A program made the translations under genes and the position numbers. Below, one piece after another: positions 29,086 to 38,361 of a DNA stretch of 64,000 bases. The notes under the pieces were generated by a model. The model was not told where the DNA came from and made no database searches. It saw only the letters and a list, made by a program, of their open reading frames with translations. Numbering within the stretch: position 1 is the first letter of the stretch; each line of letters opens with the position of its first letter. The stretch covers positions 786,496 to 850,495 of the forward strand of contig WNKI01000001.1 in NCBI GenBank assembly GCA_015350385.1. The letters run 5' to 3'. This DNA is from Aculops lycopersici. Taxonomy: Eukaryota; Arthropoda; Arachnida; Trombidiformes; Eriophyidae.

Positions 29086-30852
29086 ATGAATCTCTTAAGA
29101 TTTATCAATCCTTGGACCGTTATTGTCAAGGTTCCATCACGATACAGACTCGGGCGTCCTGTTCGCTCTATACATACTAGTCAAATATTGCTCGAAAATG
29201 ACTCGAACAAGAGTAGTGATAATGAAGTACAAACAAAGGATGGTCTCAAGGAGGAAACTTTGCCGGAGGTGACTGAGTACAAAAAGTTCGACTTGGTGCC
29301 CCTACCAGATGAGAATCCAACAGTTCCTAAAAAGTATGTGTTTCAAGAGGTCAAGGTAATGCATCCTAAAAATCCTGTATTCACTATTGAAAAAGCAGCT
29401 GAGCCTGCACTACCCGGTCATGTGAATATTACATGGAAATATCAGACTCTCTACAACAATCATAACTATTACGACTATGCAATGCGAGCTGTTGATAATG
29501 CTGACACTGTGATTACATGCTTCCCAGAGGTGACTGATTTTTTCATCATCGGGTCTGGTTTAGTCGGATCTGCAACAGCCTATCATGCCAAGAAGATATT
29601 ATCGCGTGCTGCTGATGTTTTAGTCATCGATAAGGATCCTTTTGGTCCTCATAATACTACCGCAATCTCGAATGGACTCATTAGTTGTCAAAGCAAGAAT
29701 ACCGACCTCGCAAGACTCGCCACCCTGACAAAGGAATTTATTCGCACTTTGAGAAATGACGTACTGGTTACCGATGAAGACTTTGCGAGTATTAGGTATA
29801 GACCATGTACTCATCTGATCTTGTGGCCTGAGGATGAGGTTGATGATGTGATCCAGACTACAGGTAAAATGTTAGAGGATGGCCTATACGTGGAGACGAA
29901 ACTGCCAGAAGAACTTGAGTCTTCATTCCCCTTCTTGACAGTTGCCGATTCTGATGTTGCTGTTGGCACCCACGGACTTCAGGATGAGGCCATCATAGAC
30001 CCAATTGCTTTGAGAAACTTGTATCGAACATTGGCTCAAGCTCATGGCGCTAATTTCGTTCGAGCGGAGGCAATAGATTTCAATACAGCTTATGATCGAC
30101 GCTACTCTCAAATTATGCAACATTCGGTTCCGGCGGCCGTTGTGAGAAACACTGCAAATGGAGAACTCAGACACGTTGGCTTCACTTCGGCACTTCTTTC
30201 GCTGGGACACGAGGCTCCTTTCTTGGAATCGAGAGCCGAGATGGAGAGTTTCATGCGAGATCAGATAGAGGATATGCACTTTATTCAACCCAAGTTGAGA
30301 GTTCACTTCTGTTTCAATAGTATACACTCACCAACCATAAACTTCCCGGCAATAACAGACACTGATGGCTCACTCTTAGTCAATGAGGACTATACAGGAA
30401 ACTATAAATATTATCTCAACTATGAAGATAGTGAGGCGTTGTTGGATATGGACTTCGATCGCTTTATGGGTGAAAATTTCGATCAAAATTACCCAAATCT
30501 CATTCATCGAGACAAGTTTATGCAACAATATTTCATCGATGTTGTTAAGCCAAAACTTATCAAGCGAATTCCGTCGATGAAAGATTCAAAATTCAACTTC
30601 GCAGTTTCAGGATTTGAAAGCTACAATACTGCTGATGGCAATCCAGTTGTAGGGCCTCATCCCTATCTAAACACCATCCAATTGAGTTCGGGTTATGGGC
30701 CCAAGCTCGCACAGTATGGACCTGCAGTAGGTGCGATCTTGGCGGAACTCATGATTTTTGGTGAGGAGAGGATGTATGATATAACAAATCTTTATTGGAA
30801 TCGAGTTATCAAAGGTAGCAAGTTAAGGGAATTCAAAAAGTTAATAACTTAG
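29086..30852 (+). CDS. FOXRED1: FOXRED1-like FAD-dependent oxidoreductase
   Basis: FOXRED1 is a mitochondrial FAD protein of the DAAO family needed for respiratory complex I assembly. I favour the ATG at 29086 (588 residues) because it begins an Arg-rich, hydroxylated presequence (MNLLRFINPWTVIVKV..RSIHTSQ); the frame also has an ATG at 28921 that would add 55 less plausible residues. A linker of about 140 residues precedes the Rossmann motif FIIGSGLVGSATAYHAKK (GxGxxG) with acidic strand end DVLVIDKD; later come the DEAIIDPIALRNLYRTLAQ segment and the C-terminal FAD contact region ESYNTADGNPVVGPHPYLN..SSGYGPKLAQYGPAVGAILAELM. The length exceeds vertebrate FOXRED1 (486) because of the N-terminal linker. 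Its 3' end overlaps the convergent gene by 20 bp. The gene lies between the two inverted UAP56 copies. Confidence 0.88.
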   Translation: MNLLRFINPWTVIVKVPSRYRLGRPVRSIHTSQILLENDSNKSSDNEVQTKDGLKEETLPEVTEYKKFDLVPLPDENPTVPKKYVFQEVKVMHPKNPVFTIEKAAEPALPGHVNITWKYQTLYNNHNYYDYAMRAVDNADTVITCFPEVTDFFIIGSGLVGSATAYHAKKILSRAADVLVIDKDPFGPHNTTAISNGLISCQSKNTDLARLATLTKEFIRTLRNDVLVTDEDFASIRYRPCTHLILWPEDEVDDVIQTTGKMLEDGLYVETKLPEELESSFPFLTVADSDVAVGTHGLQDEAIIDPIALRNLYRTLAQAHGANFVRAEAIDFNTAYDRRYSQIMQHSVPAAVVRNTANGELRHVGFTSALLSLGHEAPFLESRAEMESFMRDQIEDMHFIQPKLRVHFCFNSIHSPTINFPAITDTDGSLLVNEDYTGNYKYYLNYEDSEALLDMDFDRFMGENFDQNYPNLIHRDKFMQQYFIDVVKPKLIKRIPSMKDSKFNFAVSGFESYNTADGNPVVGPHPYLNTIQLSSGYGPKLAQYGPAVGAILAELMIFGEERMYDITNLYWNRVIKGSKLREFKKLIT

Positions 30853-31324
30853 TGATGTCAATCTCATCACAATATGTAGGCGCACTAGCGACTGGCTCAA
30901 ACGATCTCTTCTCAATCTCATCTGACTTGCTCGAGCTGGACTCTGGATTCTTTTTTGCCTCTTCATATTCCTTGGCATACTTTTCCAGGATCCGTTTCTT
31001 GAGATCTTCGGCTAAGTCAAACACCTTATTGCATTCCATCTTGACCAACGTTTTTTCTGTCTTGTCAGCCTTGCTGTACTCTGGATGGTGTATTAGTTTC
31101 TCTAGAAATAAAGTCATGTAACGTAAGTATAATACAAATGCCCTTTCAATATCACCCTTTTGTTCGCAGGCGACGGCGGACTTGATAATCTCGCGGCCTG
31201 AGTTGAAATACTTCTGGATTGCTATATGGCGGTCAATGGTTATATTATGACTCATCTCGACAAGTTGTTTCATACGAGCCGCTGGCTCAAGAATCGCGGT
31301 CTTCTTTCCATCGTCTTGGCTCAT
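30833..31324 (-). CDS. AMSH/USP8-type N-terminal dimerisation (MIT-like) domain protein
   Basis: A 163-residue protein consisting almost wholly of a USP8-dimer/MIT-like domain as found at the N-terminus of the ESCRT deubiquitinases STAMBP (AMSH) and USP8. The matching blocks are ITIDRHIAIQKYFNSGREIIKSA, GDIERAFVLYLRYMTLFLEKLIHHPEY, and ECNKVFDLAEDLKKRILEKYAKEYEEAKK. In STAMBP this is followed by a long linker and the JAMM zinc metalloprotease domain; none is encoded here, and the frame ends with a short tail. The stop lies inside the last codons of FOXRED1 on the opposite strand (20-bp tail-to-tail overlap). It could be a genuine stand-alone ESCRT-binding domain or an AMSH gene cut short by rearrangement. 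ATG at 31322-31324. Confidence 0.75.
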   Translation of the reverse strand: MSQDDGKKTAILEPAARMKQLVEMSHNITIDRHIAIQKYFNSGREIIKSAVACEQKGDIERAFVLYLRYMTLFLEKLIHHPEYSKADKTEKTLVKMECNKVFDLAEDLKKRILEKYAKEYEEAKKNPESSSSKSDEIEKRSFEPVASAPTYCDEIDITKLLTF

Positions 31325-31979
31325 TTTTTCGAGCTAGATCAGATGTAATTTTGTTGAATTTTACCTGCAATTCGACTAACAAACAATTGTACTCAACCAA
31401 TTTTTGGTTTGTTGACAGATGATTCTATGATCATCTAAGGCCGATGTTAGTTATACTTGTCTTCTGTTGTTTCGATGTACGTGAAAATTAGATAGACGTT
31501 CGGGGAAGCAGTGATAGGGGAAAACAAAAAACTGTAATCACAGCCTGCAGTCAATCAGATGTTATTTGCGCATTGCCATTGCCACAAGCGCTCTCTCCCA
31601 CCGAGTAACCTGCTCCAGCGTGACAGAAAACACGAGTCGGCGCAACTTACAAGCACAGCCAAATTTTGTTGCAGTAATGATAAAAGCACAGTTACCAATA
31701 GGGATAACGAGTAGCATTGCAGGCTTGTTCGCAGACTTCACCCGACTTGGGGTGCATTGAAAACTACCACTCGTGTCTGTTGTTTTTAGACGATAAAAAT
31801 ATCAAATTTTATCGGTGTCAACCCAGCTCTCATTGTATTTATCAAAATCACCTCAACAATCGAGTGTAAATTATAAAAATCGAATATTGTAAAATAGTAA
31901 TTGTCATACATTTAGGAAATCATTGCAGATAGATCTTGATGAACAATTGAAAGACTTAAGGAATAAATCAACATCAAAC

Positions 31980-33278
31980 ATGGAAACTGACCAGAACCAG
32001 CCAACAAACGAGGAAGAGTTGCTCGACTACGAAGATGACGACCAACAGCCGGCCATGCAGGAGGATAAGGCCGTGGTGGCCCAGGCTGACGGTTCCAAGA
32101 AGGGCGGCTACGTGTCAATCCACTCCAGCGGCTTCAGAGACTTCTTGCTCAAGCCGGAGCTATTAAGAGCCATCACAGATTGCGGCTTCGAGCATCCGTC
32201 TGAGGTTCAACATGAGTGTATTACACAAGCCATCGTCGGCATGGACATCCTGTGCCAGGCCAAGTCGGGTATGGGCAAAACAGCCGTATTTGTGCTGGCC
32301 ACCCTACACCTGATCGACCTGACAGTCGACCACACTCTCGTGCTGGTCATGTGTCACACTCGCGAGTTGGCCTTCCAAATCTCGAAAGAATACGAGCGCT
32401 TCTCGAAGTACATGCCCAACGTTAGGGTGAGTGTCTTCTTCGGGGGCATGACCATCGCAAACGACGAAAAATCGCTGAAGAACAAGACTCCACACATCGT
32501 GGTTGGAACGCCAGGTCGTATTCTGGCCCTGGTCAAGAGTAAGAAGCTGAATCTGCGCCACTTGAAACACTTTGTGCTAGACGAGTGCGACCGTATGCTT
32601 GCCGAGATCGACATGAGAAAGGACGTGCAGGAGATCTTCAAGGCCACACCGCACGAGAAGCAGGTCATGATGTTCTCGGCCACCTTGTCGAAGGAGATCA
32701 GGCCAGTGTGCAAGAAGTTCATGCAAGATCCGTTGGAGGTGTACGTCGACGACGAGAAAAAACTGACGCTACACGGTCTGCAGCAGTACTTTGTGAAGCT
32801 CAAGGACACCGAGAAGAACCGCAAGTTGTTCGAGTTGTTGGACAGTTTGGAATTCAATCAGGTGGTGATATTCGTGAAGAGTATCCAGAGGTGTGTGGCT
32901 TTGCGTGGTTTGTTGGTGGAGCAGAACTTCCCGGCAATCGCCATCCATCGCGCCATGCCACAAGAGGAGCGTCTGTCAAAGTACCAGGAGTTCAAAGATT
33001 GTCAGCAGCGTATACTGGTCGCGACGAACTTGTTTGGTCGAGGTATGGATATTGAGCGAGTGAACATTGTGTTCAACTACGACATGCCAGAGGATAGTGA
33101 CACTTACTTGCATCGTGTCGCACGAGCAGGTAGATTTGGGACAAAGGGTTTATCGGTAACGTTTGTCACCGATGACAACGATCAGAAGATATTGAACGAC
33201 GTGCAAGAGAGATTCGACGTGAAGATACCCGAGCTACCAGACCAAATTGAAATCTCAAGTTACATTGAAGGCCGTTAA
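31980..33278 (+). CDS. DDX39B: UAP56/DDX39B DEAD-box helicase, copy B
   Basis: A 432-residue intact second copy of the helicase at 27222-28523, in opposite orientation about 3.5 kb away. All helicase motifs (AKSGMGKT, DECD, SAT, HRVARAGRFG) are present. Only the first 12 bases after ATG and the last 25 bases of coding sequence differ from copy A: N-terminus METDQNQP versus METEQNQP, C-terminus SSYIEGR versus STYIDGRD. Between 31992 and 33253 no difference was seen in the lines compared, including synonymous sites. The 5' flank is unrelated to copy A and ends in an acceptor-like TCATTGCAG at about 31928, so a 5' UTR intron is possible. The real start is the ATG at 31980; the frame upstream has no ATG. 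Confidence 0.95.
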   Translation: METDQNQPTNEEELLDYEDDDQQPAMQEDKAVVAQADGSKKGGYVSIHSSGFRDFLLKPELLRAITDCGFEHPSEVQHECITQAIVGMDILCQAKSGMGKTAVFVLATLHLIDLTVDHTLVLVMCHTRELAFQISKEYERFSKYMPNVRVSVFFGGMTIANDEKSLKNKTPHIVVGTPGRILALVKSKKLNLRHLKHFVLDECDRMLAEIDMRKDVQEIFKATPHEKQVMMFSATLSKEIRPVCKKFMQDPLEVYVDDEKKLTLHGLQQYFVKLKDTEKNRKLFELLDSLEFNQVVIFVKSIQRCVALRGLLVEQNFPAIAIHRAMPQEERLSKYQEFKDCQQRILVATNLFGRGMDIERVNIVFNYDMPEDSDTYLHRVARAGRFGTKGLSVTFVTDDNDQKILNDVQERFDVKIPELPDQIEISSYIEGR

Positions 33279-33561
33279 ATCAAGACAAAGCGAATCAATT
33301 CTCGAAGCTTCAAACATATGATCATTTCAAAAAATTCCCCCAATGCTACACATCGATTCCATCATCAACCATGAATTGAATAAATATTCTCAACTGTATT
33401 AATCAGAATTAGCTGTAATGTACACCTGGATATTGGACCCAGAATCTCTAGATATCCCACCCAAGTTCAAGTTTGATCGAACACTGCAAAGATATAATGA
33501 AAAAGTATAATGATGAAGCATTTCGACCTGAGCAAAGACTTTATTAAATCACAGACATGGT

Positions 33562-34317
33562 CTAATCCTTGATTATCTTCTTGTATATCAGTGGTGGAAA
33601 CGGAGCCCAGTCAAAATGACCATCTAGGCACCAGTCTCTAGCGCCAATAGTTCGGAGATGAGCCATCTGGGTTCGTACGTACTTAACAGAGTTTTCTAGA
33701 ACTACAGGGTCCACCTCAGACTTGGAAAACAATGTTCTCCATAAAGCATTGGCCAATGTTTTGTCATCCGTCAACAAACCCTCATCATATGATAATATTG
33801 CACATTGATGGTGGAATAATAGATCTTCAAGTATTTCCTTGCGCTTCGAGCCGGCGTAAACCTCTACGTAACCGAGACGAACATCTAGATCCTGCCACAT
33901 CCTTTCTACGATCTCATTTCTTAAGATTCTCCCTTCCGAACCCTCGCTCATGGATCTAGTTTGGCACATCCAAACATGAAGTTGGATAACCAGATAAAAT
34001 GAGAACAGTGTGTCGGGCAGTCTAAAGAACTCGAAGAACGAGTTTGCATCAAGTTTATCTGTGCAAGCCTGATAATGAAATACTGTCGTCCTTCGGAGCG
34101 AAAATATATTAGCTTCTCCCATGCCTATCTTTGTTCGAATCCTCTTCAACCATGATCCATCATGTTTGAAGGGTGATTCGGTAACTATCATGTGACCGGC
34201 GCTTGTTTGGGAACATCTTATTGCGATACCTGGATAACTTAACAATCCTGTGATATTAGGTCTGGCCTCTAACCTACGCAAAGGACCGCGACTATGTGAT
34301 ATTATAGATCTCAACAT
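33562..34317 (-). CDS. UQCC1: UQCC1 (CBP3 homologue), complex III assembly factor
   Basis: A 251-residue protein. UQCC1/Cbp3 is a mitochondrial chaperone that, with UQCC2/Cbp6, binds newly made cytochrome b for respiratory complex III. The ubiquinol-cytochrome c chaperone domain spans about residues 75-225: HYQACTDKLDANSFFEFFRLPDTLFSFYLVIQLHVWMCQTR, LRNEIVERMWQDLDVRLG, HHQCAILSYDEGLLTDDKTLANALWRTLF, and VKYVRTQMAHLR. The basic N-terminus (MLRSIISHSRGPLRRLEARP) looks like a mitochondrial presequence. Length is a little below vertebrate UQCC1 (299). ATG at 34315-34317 is the first in frame. It is tail-to-tail with UAP56 copy B. Confidence 0.9.
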   Translation of the reverse strand: MLRSIISHSRGPLRRLEARPNITGLLSYPGIAIRCSQTSAGHMIVTESPFKHDGSWLKRIRTKIGMGEANIFSLRRTTVFHYQACTDKLDANSFFEFFRLPDTLFSFYLVIQLHVWMCQTRSMSEGSEGRILRNEIVERMWQDLDVRLGYVEVYAGSKRKEILEDLLFHHQCAILSYDEGLLTDDKTLANALWRTLFSKSEVDPVVLENSVKYVRTQMAHLRTIGARDWCLDGHFDWAPFPPLIYKKIIKD

Positions 34318-34590
34318 TTCTAGTTTATCCTTCTAATTATTGATACGTAAAATATTCATCTTGCTAGTTAGTGAGGAAACTCAGAGGATGATTTGTTTTT
34401 GTTTTGAAACATTTAGCAAGCAGATATTGCCGCATGAACTGCACGAGCGTTGCAACGTGCAATTTTAAGGAGAGATTCTCCCGCGCCGCGCGGATGAAGT
34501 TCTATTTAATGCGTTCGATCCGAGTGTTCGTTGTGTAGAATACGAGATTCGCTAAATGAACCATTATTATATGATATTACTTAATTCTCT

Positions 34591-35916
34591 TTATTCAACA
34601 ATTTGCAAGACTTTGCCCATGGCCACAGTCTTACCTTCGTCTCTTAGGGTGAATCTGCTGAGACGACCATCAAACTCTGTAAACTTGTCGAGACAAACGC
34701 TCTTGCCCAAACACTCTAGCCTTACGGCTACCAAGTTATCGGTCTTTGCAAAGCGAGCCCCTCGGTTCTTATCGCCTGTCTTCTTATCAATCAAGTAGTG
34801 AATCTTTGAGAGTTTGACCTCTTCGGTTGCAGCATGAATATGCAAGACTGCTGAATAGCCGGCACAGATCAGGGATTTTGCCTCCAGGATATAGAGTTGA
34901 GCATCAAAGATACGTGTTGCTTTGCAAGGTCTATCGGCGTCGCAAAGAACCATCCCACAGAACACGTCCTCCTCCTCGACGCCCTTCAACTTAATACGGC
35001 CATTGTCACCGCACTGAAGTTGCGACACCTCCTTCTCCTCTGTATATAAGGCCACTGCTTCGACCGGCGTTTTATTGGGCATTATAACGAGCTTGGATCC
35101 AACTTTCACTAAGCCGGATTCGATTTTTCCTGTTACTATTGTTCCCATGTCTTTGTGCTTGCCCGTGATTGGCATGATCAAGGGGGAGTTTTCGTCAACA
35201 ATATTCAAATTTGGTAGAGCGTCTAGGTGGTCCAACAAACTCGGTCCTTTGTACCATGAACACTCGTCTGGTGCTGTATCCTTGATAAAAGCACCGGTGA
35301 AACTAGAAGCAGGTATGAAAAAGAGCTCTTTGTCTTTGAATCCGCATTGCTTCTTCAAGAATGGCAACAACTTGTCTTTACATTCATTGAATCGGATTTC
35401 CGACCATTCGACAGTTGGATCATCCATCTTATTCACAAGAACAGTCAAGTGTCTGACACCAGCAGTCTTGGCTAACATGGCGTGCTCTCTGGTCTGGCCA
35501 CCTCGCTCAAATCCAGTTTCGAACTCTCCTTTCCTAGCTGAGATAACTAACACCGCAACATCAGCTTGACTGGCTCCAGCAATCATTTCGGGAATAAAAC
35601 CTTTATGACCGGGGGCATCCAAAAGGGTGAAGTTTTTGTTCTTCGTTTGGAATGTGCCCCTGCCAGTTTCGATGGTTTTACCTTTGTCACGTTCGTCGGG
35701 ATTCAAATCTAACACATAAGATAGCCACCAACCTTCGTGGTTCTTCTCCTTTGCTTCCTGTCGACATTTTTCTGCAGTTCTTTTATCAATAACTCCAGTG
35801 CTAATAAGAATCTGACCGCCGGTGGTTGATTTACCTGCATCAACGTGGCCGATCAAAACAATATTGAGATGCTCCAGTTTTGGTTGCGTTTCCTCGACGT
35901 CGCCTTCCTCGGCCAT
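34591..35916 (-). CDS. GSPT1: Translation termination GTPase eRF3, short N-terminus
   Basis: A 441-residue translational GTPase. eRF3 forms the termination complex with eRF1 and drives GTP-dependent release of the nascent chain. Motifs: G1 GHVDAGKS, the switch region NPDERDKGKTIETGR, G3 DAPGHKGFIPEM, GASQADVAVLVISARKGEFETGFERGGQTREHAML, G4 NKMDDPTVEW, then beta-barrel domains 2 and 3 with HKDMGTIVTGKIESG, YSAVLHIH and the C-terminal RFTLRDEGKTVAMGKVL. HBS1 and EF-1-alpha are excluded by RKGEFETGFERGGQTREHA and the domain 3 sequence. Unusual: only 16 acidic residues precede the G domain, so the PABP-binding N-terminal extension (about 200 residues in vertebrates) is absent unless on an unseen exon. 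Poly(A) signal near 34580. Confidence 0.92.
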   Translation of the reverse strand: MAEEGDVEETQPKLEHLNIVLIGHVDAGKSTTGGQILISTGVIDKRTAEKCRQEAKEKNHEGWWLSYVLDLNPDERDKGKTIETGRGTFQTKNKNFTLLDAPGHKGFIPEMIAGASQADVAVLVISARKGEFETGFERGGQTREHAMLAKTAGVRHLTVLVNKMDDPTVEWSEIRFNECKDKLLPFLKKQCGFKDKELFFIPASSFTGAFIKDTAPDECSWYKGPSLLDHLDALPNLNIVDENSPLIMPITGKHKDMGTIVTGKIESGLVKVGSKLVIMPNKTPVEAVALYTEEKEVSQLQCGDNGRIKLKGVEEEDVFCGMVLCDADRPCKATRIFDAQLYILEAKSLICAGYSAVLHIHAATEEVKLSKIHYLIDKKTGDKNRGARFAKTDNLVAVRLECLGKSVCLDKFTEFDGRLSRFTLRDEGKTVAMGKVLQIVE

Positions 35917-37355
35917 AATTGTTTGGATTAGATTAGTGCTAATAAATAAATACTTTAAAGTTATAAAGGATGATTATTGATAGATTGTAAATAGAGTTTC
36001 TGGGGTTGGTCGATGGAAAAACAGATTCGATTCATGCAAATCTGCACCATGCAGAAAAAACATGTTTCAACATGAACACGCCGGCGGGAGCTTTCAAATT
36101 TCCCCCGATGCGCACTACCTACTCAAGTTCATCGAAATGGCCCTCGATTGGTGAAACAGAGATCGACAATCATTTGAGTGATTCTAAGAATCAATTAGAT
36201 AAGCGATCTTGATTGTTGAGTTGCTTTCCCCTCGACATTGGCCAGGATCATTTGACTCTTACTCAAATTTGAAATGACTCAATCCTCAAGCATTCGCGTC
36301 AATATATTATCCTTAAATGTTCCCTGATATTCCGTTCATTGAAACTACCGTGCAATCTGTATTCTATTGGAAATCGAGGAAAGGAAACTCAACATCGCAA
36401 AATTCGAGCATCATCAAAAGAGCCCAGCGTTTAGGGCAGTTGAATATCGCGCAAACTGTAATATTATACGAGAGAAGTTCTATAATTTTGAGGGCACCCT
36501 CATGGCGGATAGTATGATCTTTGCCGCGGCTTTTGACAATCGGAATCTTTTGCTTGGACAAGAAGTTGTCCAACATACGAACCTGATTTCTAGCAACTTC
36601 ATTATATCTTCAGGTAATCTTTCGAGGCCCATTTCTAACTTCTAAGTGACATTCAGATGCGCGTATGCCACTCTCCACTTAAGAGAATGAACTCTGTGGT
36701 CTATGGCGAGCGGTGAATATCTGTCTAGGTGGCTAACTTCCGGTCATACGAGGCACAAGCTCTGAATCGATGCCGGGTGAATCGCTGTCGTTGTTGTTGC
36801 CTCTTTTGATATAAGTTAATGATGTGATTCAGATCGATATTCACTCAACAATTTTCGTATCTTCTCACCCATATCCACAACTTTCAGTCCAACTTAATTT
36901 TCCCTGAGAGACAGCTAAACTCAGGTCTTCCTCGAAGTTTTGGAACCTCAATTGGACTAACATTTGTACCAATGCGACGGTCCGCCCGACGACGCTGATC
37001 TACTGGCGAGCTCATTTTGGTTTCTCTGCATAGCAGCAGAGGACTTTTCTGGTTTCAGAAAAAAGAAAGGACACCACATGAAAAGGAAAACCGAAAATGC
37101 TTTCAAAATGCTTGCCCTGCTTAGCAAGCCCAAATATCCTCCTGCAACATGGTTATTCTGTTTCCGGAAGATTTGTTTAGAGGTGAATAATGGCTCGTCG
37201 TGTTAGTTATCCTCATGTATGAGCAATGATGAGTCTAAAGAAACACGATTCAACATGCAAATTTTTTTTATTGAAAAGATTTCCGATTGAACAAATGGAA
37301 ATATATATATATATATCTAGTGTAAAGTATCAATTTGATAAGTAATCTAAACTGT
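35917..37355. other. Intergenic region, 1.4 kb
   Basis: No recognisable gene. A minus-strand frame at 36364-36576 (70 residues) starts with ATG but has no family resemblance. An (AT)n run lies at about 37301-37316 just beyond the Beat-like gene 3' end. It presumably includes the eRF3 promoter. Confidence 0.4.
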
Positions 37356-38361
37356 TTATTGAAAAACGATTCTTGTTTTGAGATAAATTAGAACCAATGA
37401 TAAAAGGCCTAGGCATAACTTGTCTGAATTGAGATATAAGACGGATATTGATCCAGATGCAGCTGAAGATTTGGAGATTTCATGGTGTTAGTGTTCCGAT
37501 CGTGCATCTCGTCAGACGATATCGAGGGAATCCAAACTTACCTGTAACGACATTTATGTTCACCTCCATGTTGACTTCTTGAAACGAAGTACCTGTGACC
37601 TGGCATTTGTAGCGACCTGTGGCCTCGACCGTTGTGTTTACCAGTGTTACGGTGCTATTTTTTAATTTTGTCTACAGATGATATGGGGGAAGGGTGAGCG
37701 AAGGCATCGTCAGTAAGCTAACAAATATCATGATTATGATGGTCGGGGTCTAAAGAGTCATTAGCAACGAATGGGATACTAACTTCAATGGTGAATCCCG
37801 TCAGATTGAAGGCAAGAATGGGCTGGCGTCTCTCGAAGGGCTGATACCTATAAAACTCTCGGCCATTTTTGTACCAAGATAGAGACTGTAGCCGGTCGCC
37901 TTTTGTTTCATAAAGACATCGTAATCTTATTGGCTGTCCCGCGTGAATTGTTTCTGGCGCCTCCAATCGGACCAACCTGATAGCCGAGGCAAAGCCGATT
38001 GTGTTGAATAGAGATCTTCGCCGTCTATTCCTCCGACTAGCATCCCTCGACGATACTTCTCCTGATTCCATCGAAACAAGTCTCGGCGGCTTGCAATACA
38101 GCGAAGTGTCGTTATTTCGGTCATACTGATTACCGAGGTGAGCGGGTAACTGGCTGTATGCTGTAACCGGATAGTCATTTATCGCTATCTCAACGACGCC
38201 TCTTTGGCCAGTCGCTAGTTCCACCTCGCGAGTCATGGATTTTCTTGATCCCTCGCAGTGGTTAGCACCGGTAGGTGAATATCCGCTTCCTTCTTTGCTA
38301 TTTCCATAAGCCGGCTCATGTGGATGCACCAGTGAGTCCAAAGCCTCAAGCAAACAATAAC
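37356..38361 (-). CDS. Beaten-path-like immunoglobulin-domain protein (partial, multi-exon)
   Basis: Beat proteins are arthropod neuronal surface or secreted Ig proteins that act in axon guidance, several as receptors for Side proteins. Three coding segments join in phase: 38361(?)-37784, 37671-37542 and 37462-37356. Introns are 37783-37672 (GTTAGT...CTGTAG, phase 0) and 37541-37463 (GTAAGT...CTTCAG, phase 1). The first carries the Beat-like Ig domain start (IRLVRLEAPETIHAGQPIRLRC, LSWYKNGREFYRYQP); the second carries the second Ig cysteine (EATGRYKCQVTG); the last ends with a hydrophobic stretch (LCLGLLSLVLIYL) and stop, suggesting a GPI signal or short anchor. The 5' limit is uncertain: the frame is open to 38395 without an ATG, and acceptors end at 38362 (CAG) or 37977 (TATCAG). 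The signal-peptide exon must lie upstream, possibly at 43.8-44.0 kb. Confidence 0.78.

Noticed and set aside
36364..36576. 70-codon ATG frame on the minus strand
   Set aside because: No family, no neighbouring exon or poly(A) support.
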